A program made the position numbers and the translations under genes. Below, in pieces: positions 1 to 11,639 of a stretch of DNA of 64,000 nt; positions within the stretch are counted from its first letter, which is position 1; each line of letters starts with the position of its first letter. Source of the stretch: Buxus sempervirens (taxonomy: Eukaryota; Streptophyta; Magnoliopsida; Buxales; Buxaceae); the NCBI GenBank assembly GCA_947561395.2, contig OX387184.1, forward strand, positions 3,100,001 through 3,164,000, written 5' to 3'. The notes under the pieces were generated by a model, which made no database searches, was not told where the DNA came from, and was given only the letters and a program-made list of their open reading frames with translations.

Positions 1-3406
<3,406 letters not shown>

Positions 3407-4047
3407 GATCTTCGGTCGTTAAGATCTACGACAAGAAAATAACAAGAAGAGGAAGAAATGTAAGGAGTAGATGGAGACGGAAGAAGAAGCTTTGATGCTG
3501 ACTTTGAAAGTCGAAACAGAGCCAACATTTTATGCTCGTTACTGAAAACTTGGAAAAGAATAAAGGTAAAATAGAGGAAAGTTTCAGTTGATGGGCATAG
3601 CTAACAACCTACCTGATCCTGATCGTTTAGAGTTTCATTTCGTTGAAAATCCTTTTTTTCTTTTGCCTTGTTCATGTTGTTCCGATCTGGGGACGATGTT
3701 GACGTTAGGTCCGTGCTTTTGAAATTGGGCGGATTTGACGATGTGACGCTGCCTCTCTGCTGTGTCCGGTAGCGATGCTGGTGAGTCCGTAAAGTGAGTG
3801 CGGCTTTCCCACAAATCCTCTCCTTTTCAGAACACTGCCATTCTGGGTCCACTAATCGTACGCAGAGTGGTTGTATAGGTTATGCCCTTGGCCTTGGCAT
3901 TCATGAGAGCGGCCCCGCTAGCGTTGGACAACCGAGCCTACCAGGGACCAGGCTTTTCAAAGCCCGCCCTATTGGGCCCGTACGTCCAGACCAAGCTTAA
4001 CCGTTTTCTTAATGACCACCTAAATAATTCGGGTCCTTTGAGATGTG
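3407..4047. other. Hexokinase 5' flank, no gene seen
   Basis: The first 100-150 bases left of the flank should hold the hexokinase 5' UTR and promoter (transcribed toward lower coordinates). No clear TATA box was found. The rest is unique-looking sequence with short open frames that resemble nothing recognised. Confidence 0.4.
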
Positions 4048-4055
4048 GTTTCATG

Positions 4056-5779
4056 TAGAGCTGTAAGTAGGGCGGGCTGGGCTAGGTTTCAATGAGTTCG
4101 GGCTCAACCCTAACTAAAATTTGTGAATTCAAACTCTCCTCGGCCCGCCTTAACCCAAACTCTTTAAGCCCAAACCCAACCCTAAAATTATTTCTTGAGT
4201 TCGGGTTGGGTTCGGGCCAGCCCAAACTTTTTTGTCTACTTGATACAATGATACATTCGCATATATAAGACTACAATATTTCGATATATATAATAAAGTT
4301 TATTGGCATACATTGATTTGTTTGTGTATTAGGTTAAAAAATGATCTCTATAAGTCCACCAAACTTTTTATGTGTGTAAAGAGCCTTAGAACAAAATATT
4401 CACTAAGATATTTATGAGTTTCACATGTCTTCCAATCTGATGCAACCATCCATCATAACGCATGGAATTAACAGCAATACAACAAATACAGTAGCATAAT
4501 TAATCCTAACAAGGCATCCTCTACTCTCAAAGAAACAATAGATAGAAAATGATGACTTGATTAGCAAGGCATCCCTACATTTCCCACTCAATCACTGTTT
4601 TACAAAAATTGCAATGTTGCATACAGGACCTACCCCATTTGAAATTCCAGAATTAGTTTCATTGCATTTTCACATTGTTTAAGTATTCAAACCTTAATCT
4701 AAAAATAATTCCTTCTACAAAATCAATCAACTTTTGTAATTTTAAATAGACTTAATATTCATGTTTCCTATCTCTTCCAATTACTTCAGAATTTACTTTT
4801 TTTTTGGCTGAGTTAGAATATATGTTTCAAATATTAGAACCACAAAATTACGTTAGAAACACATAACTCATTTGCATATGACCAAAAAAGAACAATAAAT
4901 CAAGATTTTAGGGAATATATATTGATGTTAAAAATAACATAAAATAAAATATTACTAAAGTAACAAGATTTTCTGTTTTGCTACCTTATCGGAAATCAAA
5001 TTTTAATGAAATTTTGCATCTAGCAGTAAAAGATTGGGGATTGAAATATCCGAACTAACTTTGTAGTCAAAGAGGTAAATAATTTTAGATTATATGGTGC
5101 ATAGCAGAGGAAAAGAAACAAACCCTCCAAGCACACATTAATGGATCTCATCCAGATCGAGTACTAGAAAAGAGAGGAATTAAACAGTACTTGAAAGCAG
5201 TGAACAAATGGGGAAAGATGAGATGCCCAATTTAAAGAGGCATGCTCGATTTTACAAAAATAGCAATTGCAAATCCCTTGTGACTTGTGAGCGATGGAAT
5301 TGTGTCGCAAATCCCTTGTGAGCAATCACAAATCCCTTGCTGCTGGAAATGTACCCCACTGTATTGATAGCGACATCGACGGCAACTGTATTGCTAGCTC
5401 TTGTCGATCGAGCTCCTGGGGTTTTGTCTAGCTAGGTTGTCTTTGAGATGTGAGGTATTGATAATCGAAGAGAGGGACAGTAAGTTACTGAGAGGGGCGA
5501 GCAATTCCAATTTCCGTAGTAGAGATATGGGAGAAGACAAGAAACTTTTAGGTTTACAGGAGACAATCGTATGGAGGTTTGCAGGAGGGGGTTTTAGTGG
5601 TATATATATTTCGGGTTATTCGGGTTATACTTTGTGAGCCCGAGCCCAACCCGAACTCAACTTCGGGCTCAAGATTGAGCGCGGCCCAAACCCAAACCCA
5701 AACTTATTTCTTAAATCGGGCTGTTATTCGGGTTGGGTTGGGCAGGCTTTGGGCGGTCCGGGCCAAACTTACAGCTCTA
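4056..5779. mobile_element. Non-autonomous hAT-like transposon with 8-bp target duplication
   Basis: The element begins TAGAGCTGTAAGT at 4056 and ends with the exact reverse complement ACTTACAGCTCTA at 5779 (13-bp perfect terminal inverted repeats). It is flanked by identical 8-bp copies of GTTTCATG at 4048-4055 and 5780-5787. Eight-base duplications are the hallmark of hAT elements. Both subterminal zones (about 4065-4230 and 5610-5765) are packed with short motifs around CGGGTTGGG and GGGCCCAAAC, as expected for hAT transposase-binding clusters. The 1.7-kb body encodes no transposase. A short motif containing CAAATCCCTTGTGA recurs about three times near 5270-5340. Confidence 0.88.
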
Positions 5780-6220
5780 GTTTCATGCATGCCTACGTGA
5801 AAGCCGCATTCCTTAAAAAGGTAAGTATTTCAAAGCAGATGGTGCGTTTACCCTTAAAAAAAAGGAAAAAAAGACCAAAAAAAAAGAAGAAGAGAAATTT
5901 ACACCTAAACCCCTGAGGTTTTGGAAAGTAGCACGGACACCCCCTGTAGTTTAAAACCGATCACTTACTATCTTTGAAGTTTTAGAAAGCGTCAATGAGC
6001 ACCCTTACTGTTAGTTAAGAGGCAAACACCATTAAACCTTTTTTCAAAACACCAAAAATACCCTTCCTTACATATCAAAATGCTCGTTTTCTTCCCCAAT
6101 CTTTTAAAAATCATCCGCTGCCAATTCATTTATGTCTTTGTTGACGGGTGATACAGACAGAAAGCAGCCGTCTTCGTCTTCGGCTTTCCAGCTTACTCAT
6201 TCATTGCAGGTTTCTTTGAG

Positions 6221-6605
6221 TTGATGGCCCCTTTGTCTTCATTCTCGTTGAAGAGGAAGTGCATGTCGTCAGACGATGCTAAAGTGTGGGGGAAAGATCT
6301 TCAGCTCAATGCCATTGTTCGAAACGGAAGTGGGGTTTCTCTATATTTTATTTCTTTTTTCCCCTTTACTGGAGTTGATTTTTCCCGGCTTGGGATGTGC
6401 TTGCTCAAGTGTATTCGTAGTTGGTTTCAAGTCTTCACTACTAAGTGGATTCAACAAGAAATCAAGAATGAAAAGTGTTGTTAGAGTTCCTTCAATTAGC
6501 TTGAAGATTGCTGATATCCCATCAGATGATTTTTCCTCGAGGAAATACAGACAAAAACCGATTAAAGGATCTCCTCACCCGAGGCTTGTAGTTACAGTTT
6601 ATTAG
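6221..6605 (+). pseudogene. Captured WRKY group IId fragment, 5' half
   Basis: A stretch at about 6229-6280 reads [17 protein letters not shown], like the region before the WRKY domain in group IId factors. From about 6468 the reading is [19 protein letters not shown], then [16 protein letters not shown], matching the IId domain start ([16 protein letters not shown] in the family). The invariant Trp is lost and Gly is replaced by Arg, so the DNA-contact heptad is destroyed. Similarity stops right after HPR. That is where most WRKY domains are split by an intron (codon AG|G); here the bases at that point are AG|GC rather than AG|GT. Frames change between the blocks. This is a non-functional fragment carried in the MULE, not a working gene. 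Confidence 0.78.
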
Positions 6606-6671
6606 TCCAATCCTTTTGTTTTGTTTATTTATGTTATGAATCATATAGGTTTTGGCTCTAAGATCCGGTCG

Positions 6672-6719
6672 GTCGTGGTGTGAAATGTAAACAACCCGAC
6701 AGTCATTTCACACCACGAC
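6672..6719. repeat. Perfect 16-bp stem hairpin in the Pack-MULE
   Basis: GTCGTGGTGTGAAATG at 6672-6687 is the exact reverse complement of 6704-6719, with a 16-nt loop. It lies in the captured intron-like section just after the WRKY 5' half. Its function is unknown. Confidence 0.8.
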
Positions 6720-7078
6720 AGTGACACAAAGTCATTTACCAGTTCTTGTATTTAAAGCTCTCTAAGAAGAGCGGAAGATGACATAAAGAATATAAAGTGC
6801 ACCAAACTCAACAAGACCCATCATCCCACCTTCTTATCCTGATAAGTTACTGGATTCACCTTCTCTCAATTCATTTTCTATAAATGCATTTGCATCGCAT
6901 TGTTTCTCTGCAATGAAACATTGCTTGAAATCCTTTTGACGTCAACCTTAAAGGTCCGTGACTACTTTTTTCTTAAATCTCTTCTTTCTGTAAAACATTT
7001 CTTCAGTGAATATCTTTATCCTGTATTTTCAAGTCAGGAACGACTCCTTCCTTGAGGCTTTGAGACCTTTTTGGTGTA

Positions 7079-7561
7079 TTGTTTCCCCCGAATCTATGTC
7101 TTTTTTCCTGTTCCCCAACCAGATTCAGAAAACTAGTTTTGTCTCCGGGATTCCCCTATTCTCCTTTGCTCAAGGTGCCTCCTAATGATCTAATCAATAC
7201 AATTCTCAGTGACATCCAAAATGAAAAATTGGATACATATTTCGAGTTACGAGGTGGGAAGCTTAGTGTCAAGGGAGTTCCATTACTCTCTGAAGTGCCC
7301 AGTAATGTAACTTTCAGTAGCTTTTCTTCTATTTGTCGCTCTTCTAGTGCTCCGCTCCCTCTGTTTCAGCAGCTTCAGTCCAAATCACACAAGGGTGGCT
7401 TTCTTGGGTTTGGCAAGGAGGAGGCATCGGATAGATTGATCAACTCCTTGGGTAAGTTCAACGATAGAAACTTCCTTGGAATTTTCAGATTTAAGACTTG
7501 GTGGTCTACCATGTGGGTAGGGAGATCCTCAAAGGCGAAAAGTGGCCTGAGTTGACTCCTT
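7079..7561 (+). pseudogene. Captured stachyose synthase N-terminal fragment
   Basis: From about 7175 the open frame reads like the N-terminus of stachyose synthase, the raffinose-family galactosyltransferase that uses galactinol. Recognisable blocks in order are FELRGGKLSVKGVPLL, SEVPSNVTFSSFSSIC, SHKGGFLGFG, DRLINSLGKFNDRNFLGIF and RFKTWWSTMWVGRS. These are characteristic of the conserved leader of stachyose synthases and related raffinose synthases. The frame closes shortly after VGRSSKAKSGLS; the catalytic glycoside hydrolase region of the parent (over 800 residues) is absent. The fragment lies between the two halves of the WRKY domain, on the same strand, inside the MULE. The parent assignment is by remembered family motifs, with stachyose synthase favoured over raffinose synthase. 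Confidence 0.78.
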
Positions 7562-7609
7562 AACCGAAGCAAGTCTAGTGACACATCCAAGTTTCTTGAA
7601 CCTCATATC

Positions 7610-7745
7610 TCGTGTTTTTATGGTGGATACATTAGGGACTATGACAAATGCAGTAGTGTGAGAGGATGCCCAGCGCGCAAGCTCATTGAAAGAGTTTTGG
7701 GGAAGAAGACGAGCATTTTGATTTGTAAGAAAGGGTATTTTTCGT
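7610..7745 (+). pseudogene. Captured WRKY group IId fragment, 3' half
   Basis: Following ATTAG, the frame reads [22 protein letters not shown], matching the second half of a IId WRKY domain ([22 protein letters not shown] in the family). The two zinc-ligand Cys of the C-x5-C motif remain (KCSSVRGCP). Similarity begins immediately after an AG that fits the acceptor of the conserved WRKY-domain intron. So the two halves look like consecutive exons, with the intron now holding the stachyose-synthase piece. The fragment runs into the right terminal repeat of the MULE, which begins near 7690. Confidence 0.76.
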
Positions 7746-7913
7746 GTTTTGAAAAAAATTTTAACGGTGTTTGCCTCTCAACTAACCGCAGGGTGCTCGT
7801 TGACGCTTTCTAAAACTTCAGGGGTAGTAAGTGATCGGTTTTAAATTAGAGGGGGTGTCCGTGCCACTTTCCAAAACCTCAGGGGGTCTAGGTGTAAATT
7901 TCCCAAAAAAAAA

Positions 7914-8742
7914 GTCAGGTTCTGCAATGTCTAATAGAGTTTATGGATTTTGAATTATAATATGGATTTTAAAAAACTAGATTCTTAATGTTGATTTTTA
8001 GAATCCAAAATATTGTTTGGATACATTGGATTTTAGCCCCTTTGTTTAAACGGGGCCCACCATTATGAATAGCTCATTTTTTTTATTTAATTACATTTAT
8101 TCTTTTAACCATCAAAATCTATAAAAACCCATAAAATGTGAATTGTGGTTTTTGACAAGATTTTAATATTTGATTTGAAAATCTAACTTCCAAAAAACCC
8201 TACCGAACAGCTTAGTGGACCAGAAAGCAAACGACCCCTAACGTACATGACGTCCGTTGGGTCATCCCCAAAACTCGTTTACAAAAAATTCCGTTTATTA
8301 ATAAATAACCATCATTTTTTTTAGACCTGATTTTCAACAAAATAGTGGTTTTGATACCTTTTGTTGCCATAGACGTACATGACGTCCGTTGGGTCATCCG
8401 GTGTGTGAACTTAGGCCCAATCTAGCTGGATTGGGCTTTCACTTACCTTAATCAATTTGAGGCCTATGATTAAGACCGTTGCGAGAAAGGCTTACGTTAC
8501 GCGCAGAAATGCATTTCTGCTTGAGTCGGGATTCGATTCCTTCTAAACAGTAGCCAGATGGCAGAATCAAATTTGTCTTTTTTCTTCCAATATACAACAC
8601 CGCCAAAGCACGGGAATATATTTCCCATAAATTGCAAAATGGAAGCAGAAAATCGGACCATCTATAGCTAACTGTATATTCGTAGAAACAAAGCAAGACG
8701 GCTTATATGAAGTTAATTGGGTGAACATGACTTTCAACTATC
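7914..8742. other. Spacer with a 27-bp direct repeat
   Basis: No gene was recognised. A 27-bp sequence containing ACGTACATGACGTCCGTTGG occurs at 8241-8267 and again at 8373-8399. A perfect 18-bp palindrome, GCAGAAATGCATTTCTGC, lies at 8503-8520. The 7980-8200 part is AT-rich with degenerate inverted motifs and may be a decayed transposon. Confidence 0.45.
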
Positions 8743-8976
8743 TCAAACGTTGGCATCGGATTTCCTTCCTTTTAGTATCCCTTCCTGCGATGATCTGTTG
8801 AAGAACTCTATGCAGTCATCGATGGCCTCGCTATAGTACTGTGAACTGGACGAGTAGTAGGAGCTGCACGAGCTCTTCGGAGGGTCGGCTACCATCGACG
8901 CCGACGATGTCCGAGAGGGAATCCAGAGGATGAAACGCATGAGAATCTTCCGAAAGCGATTGAGAAGCTGCTTCAT
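8743..8976 (-). CDS. Small unknown protein with EAIDDCIEF motif
   Basis: A single-exon frame of 77 residues starts at the ATG 8974-8976 (upstream in-frame codons lack an ATG). It begins MKQLLNRFRKILMRFILWI, a basic amphipathic or hydrophobic stretch. A Ser/Tyr-rich linker follows, then SEAIDDCIEFFNRSS near the C-terminus. The gene at 11221-11625 on the opposite strand has the same order: LLERLREAIFRLIM, a linker, then EAVADCIEFIKKSA. The two are diverged paralogs in head-to-head orientation about 2.2 kb apart. That shared pattern is the main reason to believe both are genes. Function and family name are not recognised. The protein may be membrane-associated or interact through the N-terminal helix (inference). 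Confidence 0.62.
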   Translation of the reverse strand: MKQLLNRFRKILMRFILWIPSRTSSASMVADPPKSSCSSYYSSSSQYYSEAIDDCIEFFNRSSQEGILKGRKSDANV

Positions 8977-9165
8977 GGCTGAGGGTTGGTTCAAGTGCTG
9001 CGGCTGCAACTAACCCTAAGAGGCTGTTGGGGATTACCCGTCCTTCCCCACCCTTAATTACTTGTATGACAAAGCTCTCTTTCTGTGGGCTGTACATTCT
9101 CTCTTCCAAATGCAAATGCTCCTTGGGAAGTGTACTGTTATCATGTGTGTCGTTTGCTTATGTGG

Positions 9166-9178
9166 ATATATATAAAAA
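9166..9178 (-). promoter_or_regulatory. Possible TATA box for the 8743-8976 gene
   Basis: The stretch GATATATATAAAAAG (plus strand) reads as a TATA element in either direction. It lies about 190 bases upstream of the minus-strand ATG at 8976. It could equally be unused, or serve the other strand. Confidence 0.3.
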
Positions 9179-9179
9179 G

Positions 9180-11180
9180 GGTGGAAGTGAGTACCTCCTG
9201 CAAGTCCAGTTCTTGATAGACGGAGAGAATATTTGGAAGGGAAAAAAACGTTGTCTGATCCATGTGCCCAAATCATTACTGGGGTTTCACTTGGCCTGTC
9301 CAAAACGTTGGTTTTGAAGCGGGTTTTGCCAAACCAAAGAGCCCACCTACTCGTACATACAGCCAAAGAACCTTATTTCTATTCTTGTATGTAAATATAA
9401 TCTTCTTATACATGTAGAACTGTATGGTGATATTTATCATTTATAGTTGAACCTGTAAGAAAATTTCACTTTTTTTTTTTTTGTCAATAACAAAAGTGAC
9501 AAAAGATATTTCATTTTTTTAATCAAGCTGTTTATCCATGTAACAAGCAGCTGTTGGCTACAGTAGATAATATCATTCCTTTTTTACTGACGTTCAATTA
9601 AAACTAATTCTTTGAGTGAGTTAAAGAAATTGGTTCCTAGGATAAATTCTCAATTTCAAAGTGATAATTGCCAAACAAGCCCCAAGTATATAAATGGTGT
9701 GGCTGTGATCAAATCAATTGCACATACTGCCATTGTCGGATCAAGTTATCTAGTGGTTAAGAACTGGCACATGCATTGCGATGCTCCTTGACCAATGAAT
9801 GGGAGGCAAACACGGGAATCCCCTCCATGCGAATAAATTAAGCCAACAAACAGAACACGAAATCCAATCCGAACAATGGTAGATATGTGCCCCACCAAAC
9901 ATCATTGAATAAAATTTTGAAGAAGGTTGACGCCGTTTCCAAACTAAAAAAGAAAGGATTTTTAATGGTCGGTCGAATTTAATACTGGGTATGGCGTAGG
10001 CTTGAGTTTTATGTAAAAGAAATCGCCGTCCACAAGCATGTGGCCATGTGATCGCTATCACTCCAGACAAAATTTCTCTCTCGGCTAAGTTAGTCTCAGC
10101 CCAAGGTCCAAGCTCTAGCCGGCAGTTTGACATGCATGTGAGCCTTGCTGTTGGGACCACGACAAATAGAAACTCCCTTTTGCGTAACGGGGATCCAGGG
10201 AGCAAGTTGTAATATTAATTCCAATCCAATAAATAAATTAATGCAAAAAACGTGGCATTCGAGGGGTTTAATGAAAATAAGTTCCAACTGGGTTGACCAT
10301 AAGACCATTCCTGCTCTTTTTTGCAAAAATTTTGACACGTTAACATCATCATAGATCATTTTTTATCAAAGTAGGATTAGAGACACAAATATTTTATTTT
10401 CAACTTGTTTTGTTAAAAACCATATCTTCAGTTAATTTATACTTTAATAGAAGATACGATTTTTGACGAGAGATGGAGAAAAAAAATGTGCCAAAAAGAT
10501 ATGATTTTTGACACATAGCTTTCTCAATTATTCCAACTTAAAGTCCCCATATATAACGCTACGTTCCCCTGCCGAAGAAAGTGTAAGAAAATCAATTTCC
10601 TAACATCATGCAAGTTAATTGTCTAGAGAAGAGTGAAAAATTACGAGGTTCGACGATCGATAGCCTCTAATTGTTTATTTCTTTTCAATAACTCCTATTA
10701 GCGGGGTGCACGTGTAATACTACATGTAGAATAAGGAAACAGTTTTGCATCTATTCAAATTTTAAACAAATAGACAAAGTTTTTGGCTATTTTAACCATA
10801 TAGTAATAATGCCTTAATAGCAAACTGTAAGGGTTTTTTTTTTATAAAATTATACATAGTTATTTGCACGTTTCTCAAGGGGCATCTTCTCGTTTTATAT
10901 ATATATATTTGGTAAACAAGTTATAGTTATATATATTATTGATAGATAGATTCTTTGAATGTATAAAAGCAAGCAATAATCCGATCCTTCGTTTAACCAT
11001 ACCCATTTAGTGGGACCCATTGGGTTTTTGCGGTTACAATTCGCTGGTGCACCGCATTCCAGCGAAAGTGTGCTTACAGTTTATCAAGCGCCTCGCCGAA
11101 AGCCGCTTATAGCAACGAGCCGCGTCGGTGAAGCCAAGCTGTGGTCTAATTAACGCAGTCACGTAGTACTACTGTCTGCG
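9180..11180. other. Divergent intergenic region between the two small paralogs
   Basis: No convincing gene. The 151-codon minus-strand frame at 9750-10205 has no recognisable family pattern and is rejected. AT-rich segments lie near 10380-10540 and 10880-10960. Confidence 0.4.
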
Positions 11181-11188
11181 ACATAAAA

Positions 11189-11197
11189 TATTTATAA
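11189..11197 (+). promoter_or_regulatory. Candidate TATA box
   Basis: TATTTATAA lies just upstream of the small gene at 11221. With the usual 25-35 base spacing, transcription would begin close to or past the first ATG, which favours a later start codon. Confidence 0.4.
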
Positions 11198-11220
11198 GAT
11201 CCTCGTTCTTGAAGAAGAAG

Positions 11221-11625
11221 ATGCTCGCTCGCATATGGAGCTATGAGACCATCCCAGCACAGAAGATGAAAGGAAGACGAAGAACCATGAAAAGCGTTTT
11301 GTGCATCCCACGGCCTAAAGGCGGCAGCAACAGCAGCAACAACCGGCCGGTGTCTCCGATCTCGTTACTGGAGCGACTTCGCGAGGCAATTTTCCGTCTG
11401 ATCATGATCTCCGCCCTTTCCAAGGCTACAAATAACACCAGACCAGTCCATGTACCTACAGGCGCTCATCACACTCCCGATCTGCACCACCACGAGGCCG
11501 TTGCAGACTGTATAGAGTTCATAAAGAAGTCGGCATCTCCGACGGACGAGACTCGCGACTCTACGGCTAGTAGCTCGACGGTAGATACCAATGAGGTTGC
11601 GCCGACCACATTATCGGTTATGTGA
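11221..11625 (+). CDS. Small unknown protein with EAVADCIEF motif
   Basis: A single-exon frame of 134 residues runs from the ATG at 11221 to the TGA at 11623-11625. The N-terminal third is basic (KGRRRTMKS). It is followed by SPISLLERLREAIFRLIM and, after a His-rich linker, HHEAVADCIEFIKKSAS, with a Ser/Thr-rich tail. This mirrors the 77-residue protein at 8743-8976, so the two are paralogs. A TATTTATAA element at 11189-11197 sits only 24 bases before the first ATG. The true start may therefore be the in-frame ATG at 11266 or 11287, giving about 119 or 112 residues. Function is not recognised. Confidence 0.68.
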   Translation: MLARIWSYETIPAQKMKGRRRTMKSVLCIPRPKGGSNSSNNRPVSPISLLERLREAIFRLIMISALSKATNNTRPVHVPTGAHHTPDLHHHEAVADCIEFIKKSASPTDETRDSTASSSTVDTNEVAPTTLSVM

Positions 11626-11639
11626 TTTCACTTAGTGCC

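Larger units (their letters stand above)
5892..7904. mobile_element. Mutator-like element (Pack-MULE) carrying WRKY and stachyose-synthase fragments
   Basis: The two ends are inverted copies of about 200-215 bp (roughly 5892-6105 and 7690-7904). Both begin G(A/G)GAAATTTACACCTA and share blocks such as ACCGATCACTTACTA and TTAGAAAGCGTCAA. Long terminal inverted repeats of this kind are typical of MULEs. The possible 9-bp target duplication falls in A-rich sequence (5883-5891 and 7905-7913) and cannot be judged. No transposase is present. The interior holds coding remnants of two host genes, annotated separately, so this is a Pack-MULE. The same terminal family recurs at 23517-25105. Confidence 0.82.

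Noticed and set aside
8480-8560. Possible tRNA-derived sequence with GGGATTCGATTCC B-box-like motif and a palindrome
   Set aside because: No D-arm or acceptor pairing; the palindrome is too long for an anticodon arm.
9738-9830. tRNA-like or SINE-like stretch (TAGTGGTTAAGAACTGG resembles an A box)
   Set aside because: No cloverleaf or acceptor stem could be drawn, and no convincing B box at the right spacing.
9750-10205. 151-codon minus-strand open frame
   Set aside because: No recognisable domain, mixed composition, no splice or promoter context; treated as chance.
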